A stretch of 64,000 nucleotides of DNA from an uncultured Paraprevotella sp. (GTDB lineage: Bacteria; Bacteroidota; Bacteroidia; Bacteroidales; Bacteroidaceae): contig CAJUGV010000005.1 in NCBI GenBank assembly GCA_910586505.1, forward strand, positions 1 through 64,000, read 5' to 3'. Under the pieces are notes generated by a model. The model worked only from the letters and a program-made list of their open reading frames with translations, was not told the DNA's origin and ran no database searches. Made by a program: the position numbers and the translations under genes. Of the stretch, positions 34,538 through 44,600 are shown piece after piece (the stretch's first letter is position 1; every line of letters starts with the position of its first letter).

Positions 34538-35938
34538 ATGGATGCAACATTGATTAAAGCTCTTCAATTGGTACTCTCACTTTCAATACTTGTAGTATTG
34601 CATGAGGGAGGACATTTTTTCTTTTCCAAACTTTTCCGTGTGAGAGTGGAAAAGTTCTTTCTCTTTTTCGACCCTTACTTTCACTTGTTCAGTACAAAAG
34701 ACAAATGGTTTACTCGCTTGTTTCCCAAATGCAAGGACAAGGAAACGGAATATGGTATAGGTTGGCTTCCTTTTGGAGGTTATGTAAAGATAGCCGGTAT
34801 GATAGACGAAAGTATGGATACGGAGCAGATGAAACAGCCTATGCAAAAGTGGGAGTTTCGTGCTAAACCAGCTTGGCAACGTTTGCTTATTATGATTGGT
34901 GGCGTATTGGTCAATTTTCTTTTGGCTTTGTTTATTTACACTATGATTTTGTTTTATTGGGGTGAACAGTACATTCCTGCAAAGGATATGACTATGGGAT
35001 TCCAGTTTAGTGAACAGGCAGAACAACTTGGATTCCGTGACGGTGATATTCTTTTGGCAGTGGATGGAAAGAATTTGAAAAAGTGGGATGCCTCTGTTTA
35101 CCGTTCTGTTTCCGAATCCCGCGAGGTGACGGTATTGCGTGACGGAAAAGAGGTCATATTGGATATGCCAAAGGATTTGAATATGTTGGAAATGCTTAAA
35201 TCCAATCCTCCGTTTATGGTACCTTTTGTTCCGGCTGTGATAGACTCTGTCCTTCCTGCTACTCCAGTGTATGAGGCCGGTATTAGAGGAGGTGACCGTA
35301 TTATGTTTATAGACGATGAATCTGTTGTGACGTGGAATGATTTCGATGAGATTATGAGAGTACGTATGGAAACGCTGGCAAACGGGGCATCACATGAGGA
35401 TAGTGTACGACTGAGGTATCTGACCGTAGTGTATAGTTCAGAGGATGGGGCAACTGTGGATACTGCAGTTATACAACTTGGAACGGATTATAAGTTAGGT
35501 TTGTTGAAGCAATCTCTTCTTTCGTATTATAAGCCAGTGAAAGAGGAGTATGGTTTTTGGAGCAGTATTCCTGCTGGGGTGTCTCATGGTATTGATGTAC
35601 TCTCTGGATACGTGAGTGATTTGAAGTATTTGTTTACGTCGGATGGAGCGAAAAGCGTAGGTGGTTTTATTACTATTGGAAGTATCTTTCCTGCTACGTG
35701 GGATTGGCTGACATTTTGGGAGACAACGGCTTTTCTGAGTCTAATGCTGGCTTTCATGAATATTCTGCCTATTCCGGCGTTGGATGGTGGACATGTTTTA
35801 TTCCTTATCGCGGAAATTATACTCCGTCGTCCGCCAAGCGATAAGTTTCTTGAACGTGCTCAAGTGGTAGGGATGGCTTTGATAATGGGGTTGATGGTAT
35901 TGGCTTGTTATAATGATATTATGAGATTTATATTATAA
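34538..35938 (+). CDS. rseP: RIP metalloprotease RseP (site-2 protease)
   Basis: Inner-membrane zinc protease that cuts transmembrane segments, for example of anti-sigma factors. The 466-aa protein has the zinc motif HEGGH at residues 22-26 in the first membrane segment, a second helix (MIGGVLVNFLLALFIYTMIL), two PDZ-like regions (QLGFRDGDILLAVDG and PVYEAGIRGGDRIMFID), and the third-ligand motif LPIPALDGGH followed by a last helix. It closes the tsaB-rseP run and is followed by a terminator. Confidence 0.96.
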   Translation: MDATLIKALQLVLSLSILVVLHEGGHFFFSKLFRVRVEKFFLFFDPYFHLFSTKDKWFTRLFPKCKDKETEYGIGWLPFGGYVKIAGMIDESMDTEQMKQPMQKWEFRAKPAWQRLLIMIGGVLVNFLLALFIYTMILFYWGEQYIPAKDMTMGFQFSEQAEQLGFRDGDILLAVDGKNLKKWDASVYRSVSESREVTVLRDGKEVILDMPKDLNMLEMLKSNPPFMVPFVPAVIDSVLPATPVYEAGIRGGDRIMFIDDESVVTWNDFDEIMRVRMETLANGASHEDSVRLRYLTVVYSSEDGATVDTAVIQLGTDYKLGLLKQSLLSYYKPVKEEYGFWSSIPAGVSHGIDVLSGYVSDLKYLFTSDGAKSVGGFITIGSIFPATWDWLTFWETTAFLSLMLAFMNILPIPALDGGHVLFLIAEIILRRPPSDKFLERAQVVGMALIMGLMVLACYNDIMRFIL

Positions 35939-35960
35939 GAATCTTGTCATATGGTGTATA

Positions 35961-36006
35961 AAACCTGGTGATTTCTTGATATAGGTCAAGAATTTACCAG
36001 GTTTTA
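35961..36006 (+). terminator. Terminator after rseP
   Basis: AAACCTGGT pairs with ACCAGGTTT, with an inner stem TTCTTGA/TCAAGAA; a short TTTTAT follows. Confidence 0.75.
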
Positions 36007-36026
36007 TATCAATTTGTTTATCTATT

Positions 36027-36058
36027 TTTGTTTGATAAGCGTACGCACATTATCTTTG
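36027..36058 (+). promoter_or_regulatory. Promoter of the small-protein/DUF4250 unit
   Basis: TTTG (36027-36030), 20-bp spacer, TATCTTTG (36051-36058): one of the best consensus matches in the window. The predicted start near 36065 gives a leader of about 80 nt that contains two copies of TTTTAAGGT (36091 and 36120) set between A/T runs. Confidence 0.75.
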
Positions 36059-36147
36059 CGTTATAGAAAGAAATAGATTAGGTACACTTGTTTTAAGGTG
36101 AAAATATACGGGTAGTAGTTTTTAAGGTAAAAAGATTCTTTTTTCAA

Positions 36148-36246
36148 ATGGATATGCATACATGGCAGATCTTGGCCATTTGCTTGATAGCGGCTTTGCT
36201 TTGCATAGCTACCTTGGTGGTGACAGTGAGAAACGGACATTTATGA
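36148..36246 (+). CDS. Possible 32-residue single-pass membrane peptide
   Basis: An ATG at 36148 opens 32 codons encoding a Trp-Gln start, one hydrophobic stretch (ILAICLIAALLCIATLVV) and a short polar end with an arginine. It follows a strong promoter and precedes the DUF4250 gene by 22 bp. A second in-frame ATG at 36154 is possible. Not a known family; support is the promoter, the clean membrane pattern and the spacing. Confidence 0.35.
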   Translation: MDMHTWQILAICLIAALLCIATLVVTVRNGHL

Positions 36247-36268
36247 TAAAGGTAATAATATAAGCGTA

Positions 36269-36451
36269 ATGAAAGAAGATATGCCGAAAGATCCTCTGAT
36301 GCTGATGAGTTTTATCAATATGAAGTTGCGCGACTTTTATCCTTCGCTTGATGCGTTGTGTGATGATATGGATGTGGACCGCAAGGAATTGGAAAGTAAG
36401 ATGGCTGAAATTGGAATGGAATACAATGAATCTGCCAACAAGTTTTGGTGA
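36269..36451 (+). CDS. DUF4250 domain-containing protein
   Basis: 60-aa protein of a small conserved family of unknown function. Family features are MPKDPLMLMSFINMKLRDFYPSLDALCDDMD, with a helical end (VDRKELESKMAEIGMEYNES). The in-frame ATG at 36281, at the Met of MPKDP, is an alternative start that may fit the family better. Followed by a strong terminator at 36479. Confidence 0.85.
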   Translation: MKEDMPKDPLMLMSFINMKLRDFYPSLDALCDDMDVDRKELESKMAEIGMEYNESANKFW

Positions 36452-36478
36452 CACACACACAAACACATATATATAGAA

Positions 36479-36523
36479 AACGTCCCCTCTGTGCTTTTTA
36501 GCTGCGGAGGGGACGTTGTTTTT
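36479..36523. terminator. Two-way terminator between DUF4250 (plus) and a lipoprotein gene (minus)
   Basis: Perfect 11-bp stem AACGTCCCCTC/GAGGGGACGTT. T-rich sequence follows on the plus strand (GTTTTTAT) and on the minus strand (TTTTC). Confidence 0.9.
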
Positions 36524-36529
36524 ATGCTA

Positions 36530-36991
36530 TTATTCTTTGTTTTTGTTGCTTTCTTGAGTGTCTACTTCTATTTTGCGAAGATAGAACTTAACTTTGGCTC
36601 CTAACTCGTCAACGCGTTGCTTAAGGTGGAATACATTGGTTCGCTGTTTGTAATATTCAGCATTGTGACCTCTGCGTTTTTCCGTTTCCAATTGCATGAG
36701 TTGTTTCTCTTCAACTTGTAATATACTGTTTGTCATAGCAAGAGTGTCTTGTGCTGCTAATAGTTCAATACTGTCCATAATGACAATTCCTGTAGTACGA
36801 GCTTCAAATGCTGTAGGAAAAAGGATACGCATATTCAGAATGCTGTCTTTGGCCGCTGCATAATTTCCTTCGATCATTAAGGCACGCGCTGAATTTAGCA
36901 TGCGGCCCGCATTTTCTTCCTTCTTGTCGTTCTTGGTTGTACACGAGCAGATGGCCATGGGTAGTAATAAGGCATATAAGGTTCTTCTCAT
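36530..36991 (-). CDS. Predicted lipoprotein with coiled-coil region
   Basis: 153 aa. A short lipoprotein signal (MRRTLYALLLPMAICSC) leads to a cysteine expected to be lipidated, then TPR-like helices (LNSARALMIEGNYAAAKDSILNMR) and a coiled coil around EEKQLMQLETEKRRGHNAEYYKQRTNVFHLKQRVDEL. The function is unknown. The frame is open back to 37030, but a -7 element (TATTTTTG) overlies those codons, so I start at 36991, about 20 nt after the predicted transcript start. Confidence 0.75.
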   Translation of the reverse strand: MRRTLYALLLPMAICSCTTKNDKKEENAGRMLNSARALMIEGNYAAAKDSILNMRILFPTAFEARTTGIVIMDSIELLAAQDTLAMTNSILQVEEKQLMQLETEKRRGHNAEYYKQRTNVFHLKQRVDELGAKVKFYLRKIEVDTQESNKNKE

Positions 36992-37018
36992 AAGCTTTTC
37001 GTAACGGGATTTGTCTTG

Positions 37019-37026
37019 CAAAAATA
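37019..37026 (-). promoter_or_regulatory. Promoter -7 element of the lipoprotein gene (minus strand)
   Basis: TATTTTTG on the minus strand, 27 bp before the ATG at 36991. It decides the start codon choice for that gene. Confidence 0.6.
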
Positions 37027-37069
37027 CCATTTTTTGAGGGAATAATTCAAGACGGTGTATAAAAAATCG

Positions 37070-37077
37070 TAATTTTG
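37070..37077 (+). promoter_or_regulatory. Promoter -7 element of the CCA-adding enzyme gene
   Basis: TAATTTTG, 26 bp before the ATG at 37104; no clear TTTG -33 element. Confidence 0.6.
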
Positions 37078-37103
37078 CGATTATTTTATGGTATTTTTGA
37101 AGA

Positions 37104-38537
37104 ATGAGAAATTTGACGAAAGCTGAATTAGTACATTTGCTGGACAGGAAAATCTTCCATCAAATATCAGAAGTTGCTGATGAACAGGGAGTAGAGTGCT
37201 ATGTCGTAGGGGGGTATGTACGTGATCTTTTTCTGGAAAGGCCTTCTCAGGATATTGACGTGGTTACGGTGGGAAGCGGCATAAGTTTGGCACGTGCATT
37301 GGCTGACAAACTGGGTCGTGGAGCACATTTGAGTGTGTTTAGCAATTTTGGCACGGCTCAAGTCAAGTTTCGTGGAATGGAGGTGGAGTTTGTCGGTGCG
37401 CGAAAGGAGAGTTACAGCCATATTTCTCGTAAGCCTGTAGTGGAAGATGGTACGCTTGAGGATGATCAGAACCGTCGTGATTTTACTATTAATGCAATGG
37501 CTGTTTGTTTGAACAAACCGCGTTTCGGAGAATTGGTGGACCCTTTTGACGGATTATGGGATATGGAGGAGCGTTTGATCCGTACTCCTCTCGATCCCGA
37601 TATTACTTTTAGTGACGATCCGTTGCGTATGATGCGTTGTGTGCGCTTTGCTACTCAGTTGAATTTTTATATTGATGAAGAGACCTTCGACGCATTGGAG
37701 CGTAATAAGGAACGTATCGGGATTATTTCTCGTGAGCGTATTGCTGAAGAACTGAACAAGATAATGATGACTCAGACGCCTTCCAAGGGATTTGTAGAGT
37801 TGGCCCGCTGCGGCTTACTGCCTCTCATTTTTCCGGAGTTGGCGGCTATGGAGGGTGTGGAGAAAATAAAAGGACGTGCGCATAAAGATAACTTCTATCA
37901 CACACTTGAGGTTCTTGATAATATTTGTCGGCGTACTGATAATTTGTGGTTACGTTGGGCAGCCCTTTTGCATGATATCGGCAAACCGCGTACAAAACGT
38001 TTTGATCCCATTGTGGGGTGGACATTTCATAATCATAATTTTATAGGTAGTAAGATGGTTCCGGATATATTCCGAAGAATGAAACTTCCCATGAATGAGA
38101 AAATGAAATACGTGCAGAAAATGGTGGAGTTGCATATGCGTCCTATTGTCATAGCAGACGAAGAAGTGACGGATTCTGCTGTACGGCGTTTGTTGTTTGA
38201 AGCCGGGGATGATATAGAAGATTTGATGATGCTTTGTGAAGCTGATATTACATCGAAGAATGTACAACGCAAACAACGTTTTCTTGATAATTTTAAGTTA
38301 GTGCGCCGTAAGTTGGTGGATTTGGAGGAGCGTGACAGGGTCCGTAATTTCCAGCCGCCGGTTTCGGGAGAGGAGATTATGGAAACATTCGGTCTCAGCC
38401 CGTGCCGTGAAGTGGGCAGTTTGAAAAGTGCTATTAAAGATGCTATTCTGGACGGGGTAGTGCCTAACGAACATGATGCCGCTTATGAGTTTATGATTAA
38501 GTGTGCGGAGAGAATGGGGCTTCATCCGGTGAAGTGA
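37104..38537 (+). CDS. cca: CCA tRNA nucleotidyltransferase, HD-domain form
   Basis: Adds or repairs the 3' CCA of tRNAs. The 477-aa protein shows the polymerase-beta-like head VGGYVRDLFLERPSQDIDVV with the DxD metal residues, ENRRDFTINAMA-type segment (here DQNRRDFTINAMAV), FSDDPLRMMRCVRFATQL, and an HD domain (ALLHDIGKPRTKRF) near residue 290. The tRNA-Val at the left edge lacks an encoded CCA, so this activity is needed. A poly(A) polymerase role is the usual alternative for this fold. Confidence 0.93.
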   Translation: MRNLTKAELVHLLDRKIFHQISEVADEQGVECYVVGGYVRDLFLERPSQDIDVVTVGSGISLARALADKLGRGAHLSVFSNFGTAQVKFRGMEVEFVGARKESYSHISRKPVVEDGTLEDDQNRRDFTINAMAVCLNKPRFGELVDPFDGLWDMEERLIRTPLDPDITFSDDPLRMMRCVRFATQLNFYIDEETFDALERNKERIGIISRERIAEELNKIMMTQTPSKGFVELARCGLLPLIFPELAAMEGVEKIKGRAHKDNFYHTLEVLDNICRRTDNLWLRWAALLHDIGKPRTKRFDPIVGWTFHNHNFIGSKMVPDIFRRMKLPMNEKMKYVQKMVELHMRPIVIADEEVTDSAVRRLLFEAGDDIEDLMMLCEADITSKNVQRKQRFLDNFKLVRRKLVDLEERDRVRNFQPPVSGEEIMETFGLSPCREVGSLKSAIKDAILDGVVPNEHDAAYEFMIKCAERMGLHPVK

Positions 38538-38539
38538 GT

Positions 38540-38636
38540 GCAGAGTCTGCAACTCCTGTAGGACGTCAGGGAAAACGGTACGGATTCCGCCTTAAGCGGA
38601 ATCCGATATAATAAGATGCAGTCTCTGCTTTATTTT
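38540..38636. terminator. Composite hairpin between convergent cca and sprA
   Basis: GCAGAGTCTGC (38540-38550) can pair with GCAGTCTCTGC (38618-38628) with one mismatch, enclosing a 10-bp hairpin CGGATTCCGC/GCGGAATCCG (38581-38605). On the plus strand TTTATTTTTTG follows, giving termination of cca; the inner hairpin may serve sprA. Confidence 0.6.
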
Positions 38637-38642
38637 TTGTGT

Positions 38643-41600
38643 TTATCGTGTTAGAGAGAACCTCAGGCTGAATCCGAAATCTTGCGTGATAGTGGGGTAA
38701 GCATTCGATGAAAGCAGGGGTTGGTTGCGTTGACGGTCGTAATATAAACTCAACGTGACATAACGGCTCATGGTGTAGTCTGCGCTGAATGAAGCCTTGA
38801 CGGCTTTGTTACCGTTGGTGGCTTCAGACAATGAAGTCTGAATGTTGCGTGTGATGGCATCCTGATTACGGAACGAGAAGTCGAAACGCATGTTCAGGTC
38901 GTGGCTGATGACACGGCTCTTTTTGTCCGAAGAATTAGACTTCCGATTGTTGTTTCTGTTGTTGGCGGAAGCCGTCTGTCGGTTACGTCCTTTGTTTCCG
39001 TTTGCTTTTTTACGTTGTCTGCCAAAGAGCGAAGAGAGTTTGAAATCATTGATTTTATATCCCCATCCGATCACGAAATCATTACTGCACGCTTCGTTCA
39101 GTTGGGCTGCCGTCATACTCAGTGTGAGTACGCGTGTTTTGCGGTATTCCACTTTAAAGGTCATGTTGTTGTTCAAGGTGAAGTCCAATCCGGCTAAAGG
39201 AGCGAAAGCTTCGTTGATGGACACGGAACTAATGTCGTACATACTGCTTGGTATGATGGCATTATCCGTGGTGTTCTGAATAAATCCCAGATCGCCCATA
39301 TACTCCATCCAACTGCTGTATGTGTTGTATGCTCCGATAGAGTAGATACTCTTATAAGAATGATTTAGCGTGACACTTTTAAAACGGTCGCGAATCCACG
39401 GCAGGTAAGCCAGACCTTTGTAGGATACGGTCCAGTTTGGCAACATACGTGCCAGGCTCGGGAAGATATCCAAAGGTGATTTTAGGTCGCCTCCTCCGGT
39501 ATAGGCGGCAAGGAATGCCGGTATCATGACATCGGACGAATACTTGTCAACCGTACCGTTGGCGGGATCGAACTTGCCTTGCAGGCCGGTTGCTGCCGGA
39601 TAGACCGTATTGGCATAGTGTGCTTCCACACGTTGCTGGAAAGTGTTGAGGTACTGTTGGAATCGGGCGAATGTCTTGCTGCTGTAACCGTTTCCTGCAT
39701 TTCCTCTGCTTTCGAAGGCGGATTTGATGGAGATCGTAGTCATATTGAAACTTCCGCTTTGAGTGGTCGGCATGCCGGCATACATATACTGGATGCTCTT
39801 GTTACTGTTCTTCGTGCGGCTTGCATGCAGGTCTATCTTAAAGTCGGGGATAGGTTCAAGCGTAGCCTTGATTTGCAGGTCTTCCATGGCATTGGTGGTG
39901 GCTGGTGTACTGATACTGTCATTGTTGAGCAGCCATCCCCTTTCATGGGCCTTGTCTATATAGCTGTCGTCTGTGAACCCGAATGCAAAATCAAGTCCTG
40001 GCTGCATGCCGCCTCCGGTACGCTGACCAAGCATGTCGCCCACGTTGGGCAGGAAGCCCGGCAGAGACATGGAATACGTATTGCGGTAGCTTATGCTGAC
40101 ATTACGTACCATCATGAGAAAACGGGTGGCTCCCTGTACGTAGGGATACCATGGTTTTTCCTTGGCGGGTGCCTTGGCCATCACATTGACACGCAACTTG
40201 ACAGAGTCCATGTTGAGGATGCGGATGCGGTCCTTGTCAAGTTTCTTAAATTTGATGGGATAACGGTGTCCTGCTTCTGTGACGGCTGTCACACGAATCT
40301 TCTTGCTCTTTTGGTTATGGAACAAGTCTACGGTTGTATCCGGTTTCAGGGCGATCTCACCGGCATATCCTTTAAATCTCGGATTTTTCACCTTGGCATT
40401 GGCCGTTCCCTTGGCATTGTCTGCTACCGGTTTTGTCCCGTTTTCTTCCTTATTTTTATTATCCTTACCGTTTTGAGCTTCTTCTTTTTCTTTTTTGGCC
40501 AATGCCTTGGCCGTCTCCCTTTCGCGGTTACTTTTGTCTTTGGCTTTTCGGCGTTCCCCGACTGAGAATTTTTTATTCACTTCTTTCAGGAACGGCGAGA
40601 AGTTGTACAGTGTTTCCATGTTGAAACGTCCGTTCAGTGTGGCCGAGCGTTGGTTGTTGATCGTATTGCCGTACGATGATCCGTCTTCCAGTTCCATACC
40701 CCGTTCCCACGAGTAATGGGCTGTGTAGTTACCGTCAAGATTGATCCAGGAGAAGCACGGAATTTTGTCGAGCGGAACTTTGTAGGAAGCCGTGAAGTCC
40801 TGCTGATAGTCGAGCGGAGTACCGAATCCTTTTATGCTGTGCCATACGGAGTCTTTCCAAGCCTGATAACGGTCGGCATACAGGTCTTTGTTGACCGGAA
40901 CGTTAGGTTCTTCGATTTCCGCGTGTGTGGCGGAGTTGAAAGAGAAATGCAGGCTCTTTGTCAGATCCCATTTCAGGCTGAAATCACGGTTCCACAGGAA
41001 TTCTTTGGAGAATGAGAGAGGCAGTGAGGTAGGATCCTCCAGATTGTCTATGTCGCGCTCCTGGAATTCGTAGTAATTGCGCAGGATGTTTGTATTGAAA
41101 CTGATGTTCTGAGGCAGATAGTTGAAGTTCTGGTCACGGATGATATTCCACCATTTACTCTTGCTTTTTATCTTCTTCTTGAAAGGTTCGAAAGGTTTGT
41201 ATTCCGGAGAGTAATTGTAGTTGAGTCCGCCGTTCCAGTTCTTGTCCGTTTCCCAAGCCGTAGTTTCTCCCGTTTTGTTCGTCTCGTTGTGGGAGTAGCT
41301 GAATGAGAAGTTTGCCGGATCATAGGGCATGGGATGTTTAGGCGTGGCGATGTTGAACTTCACGTTGCTCAGACTGAAGTTCTTGGTTGTAGTTTCCGTG
41401 GTGGTCAGGCTGCGCAGGGAATCTTTCTCGTGTTCGGTAGTGCAGGCGTCCAAGGCATCTTGCAGCAGCATGTCCGTATCCAGTGGATTGTATTTCGGTT
41501 TGATGACCTCCTTGTTGTAGGAGTAGTAGATAGGGGCTGTGAAACGCACTTTTTCCGGGAGCAGTTTACCCAGTTCGAAACTGGTGGTGATGCTGTAGTT

Positions 41601-44600
41601 ATACATATCCTCCTGGTTTCGCTCGTTCACTTTATCCTCGATGCCGCCGAATCCCGCTGTTTCCATGTGTCCTGTGAGATTCACCGATCCGAGATCAGAC
41701 AGTTGGACGTTGAGGGTGCCCTGAGCGGCCCATCCGCCGTCGTTGCTGTATTCCTGCAGACGAAGTTCGTTGGCCCATACCTCTACCGATTTGATTTCAC
41801 GGGCGTTGTTACGCACACCTATCATGATGGTCTTTACTTCGCCCAAAGTCGGATTACCCATTACGCTTACCTTGTTGTTCGGTCTGTTTTCGTCATATAC
41901 GGAGAAGAGCGTGTTCATGCTGGTGTTGCCGAGGCTCTTTTCGCGGTTGCGGGCCTGCTTCACCCGTGTGAGGATCGAGAGGTCGATATCAAGCATATTC
42001 TCTTCCGGCCACACGGCGCGGCATTGTTCGGCTGAATAAGTGTCGTAGCGTCCCGCGGCCGTCAGTTTCAGAGGTATCTCATATTCGTAGAAGTTATTCT
42101 TGTAGTCCGAACCGAGGCGGATGAACACGCTGGTCTGGTTGTCTTCCGTTTCGGTTACGTTCTCTGCAAGGGCATTGGCATGTACGAACATTTGCAAATG
42201 TTTGTATTGTCGCATGTCGATGTGAGTGTTCTTGTACACGGCGCGTGCATCTCCTGTTGCCAGATTTCTGACAGTGAGCGAAAGAGCCTGTTCGTTGTCT
42301 TCCGCCAACTGGCTCTGTGAAGGGTCCACTACGCGGCTCACGCCGGGAGGCAGCACGTAGTTGACGGGGGTCTTGTCGTTGTTCTCCTCTATGTTCACGG
42401 CCGAGATTTCCATGCTGCCGTTTGTGGTGGGCATCTGTCCGGCGTAAAGTGCCTGTTCGTAGGAACGCCAGTCGGCTTTTACGAGGTCGAGGGTCGCAAA
42501 ACGCAGGATGACGGGTTTCTCGAATCCTGCCATGAACATGCGCATGAAACGTATGCTGGTGAAATCGTTGATATTGCCCACTTTCTTCTGGTATTCGGTG
42601 AGGGGCACGCGGAACTGATACCAGTTCACCTCTTCCGTGTTTCCGTTGCGCAGCTTGACGCTTGCTGTGCGCTTGTCCACGATGTGGTTCTGTCCCACGA
42701 TGAAATCTTCGGGACGGATGCTGATACGGTACTGGTAATATTTTTCATATTCGTTCAGCGTATAGTCCTGATTGATGTCTTCCACGTCGGGCGTGGTCTT
42801 GTAGGATGTGTCGTAAGACTCGTTGGCATTCTCGTTCGAACGCGAGTTGCCTTCCGGACGGTTGATGTACTTGTAGCGGTCAAGGATGCTGCGTTGCTGT
42901 GCGTCGAAGTCCGAACCGCGGAAGTAATGGTAGTCATCGGCTGCAGGGTCGTTCATCAGCGAGTCGTATACCTGCGGGCTGACCTTGCCTTGCACTGCCA
43001 TGAGAAATTCGCGGTAGGCGCCGAACGTGCGTTCGTCCTCACTACTCAGGCCGTTCAGACCGATGTCCTGCCGTTCGCGTGCGCCCGATTCGTTGTTGAA
43101 GGCATAGACTACGCTTGTGGCGTTGGGTACCCGTCCCCAGGCCGTTTCCGTATAGTAGGCCGGATTACCGTCGATAGGCATTCCGCTTTCAAAGAATTTT
43201 TTTCCGTCGTGCAGGATGTCTTCGCTTACTTCTCCCAGATTCAGGTAGAAATCGCCCCCGAAATTACCGGTTTCGTTGCGTGAGTAGATGAAAGGGTCGA
43301 GCATCCAGAATTCGATGTATTCTATGTTGGCTGTTTCAAAGTCATTGGTATCCAGTTTGCGCATCATGCCGCCCCAACGGGTTTTCGGGTTGTTGAGATG
43401 TCCGTTATAGTCCAGATCAGGGTTCAGGTTGTAAGCTCCTCGTTCCGAGGGGTAGAAAGCAAGGTTCATTACCGGTAGGGAGCTGGCCGAGTTATAGCTT
43501 GTCTGGGTTTTATTGGGATATAACTCACGTTCGTACACTTCGCGTACATAGTGATTGGAAAGCTGGTTAAGGTCGCTCTTGATGTGTGCCGGCGTCAGCG
43601 ATGAACTTTGGCGGGTGAAGAGAGGGTCTACGGTATACCAGCTCAGCAGGGCGCGGTTGTAGCCTCCGCGCACGTCGTTCACCAATTTGCTTTCTTCAAA
43701 GTCCGACGGTACGCTGGAAATCATCCAATTGGTAGGTTGCATCACGCTGATGCCGTTTTTGGTGTTCTCGAAGTCGTCGATGTAGGAGGCCGAGCCTTGT
43801 ATCTTTTTGTTCTGGCCGGCGATGAGCTGGGCGAACTCGCCGGTAAAGCTTATATGCGAGGGGGCGCTCACGTTAATGAGCGGAATCTTGTCTATCAGGT
43901 TCGTCAGCCACTGGCTTTCCTTTTTCCATGACAGGTTGACGCCCCACAGCGTATTTTTCAGCGGCTCTTCTCCCATATTCACTTTCGTGGTGAGCGGCTG
44001 TTCGTTCAGGAACATGAATGTTCCGCCTACGATGAAGTCCTTGCTCACATCGTATTGCATGTTGAAGCCCACGAGCGTCTTGCGTTGCATGCCGTAGTTG
44101 TCGTTGCTTTCGAAGTTCACACTGACATTCGTGCCGGCATCGATGATACTTTGGTTGATGATGGTCACTACGCCCATGGAATAGTCCACGGTATAGTCGG
44201 TGTTCTCCGTCAGTGTCACTCCGCCTGCCGATACCGTCACCGAGCCTTGCGGCACGTTCATGGCGCCGAGGCTGATTTCCGCTCCGTTGTTGCCTTTATA
44301 TTCTCCGCTAAGCAGGAATTTGTTTTTCTCCGCTATCTGCCGCGCCATGGTTTTGGTGGAGTCGTAGAGCGCGTCGAAGCAGTATTTGTCGGCCATCGCT
44401 TGGTCGTTCAGATAATTGCGCAAATGGCTTCCGAACGGTTCCGCTACAGGGAAATAGATGCGTCCCTTGCTGATGGTGAATCCCTCCACATAGTCGAACT
44501 GGCCGTTCGGATTGGGGCGGTTGTTGGCATCCAGGCGATCAAGGTTCATGACGCGAAGCAGCTTGGTGTTTTTATATGCCGCTTCGGGCAGGTAAGACAC

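Noticed and set aside
39579..40565. 328-codon plus-strand open frame inside sprA
   Set aside because: Shadow of sprA; Gly/Val/Cys-rich product without domain features.
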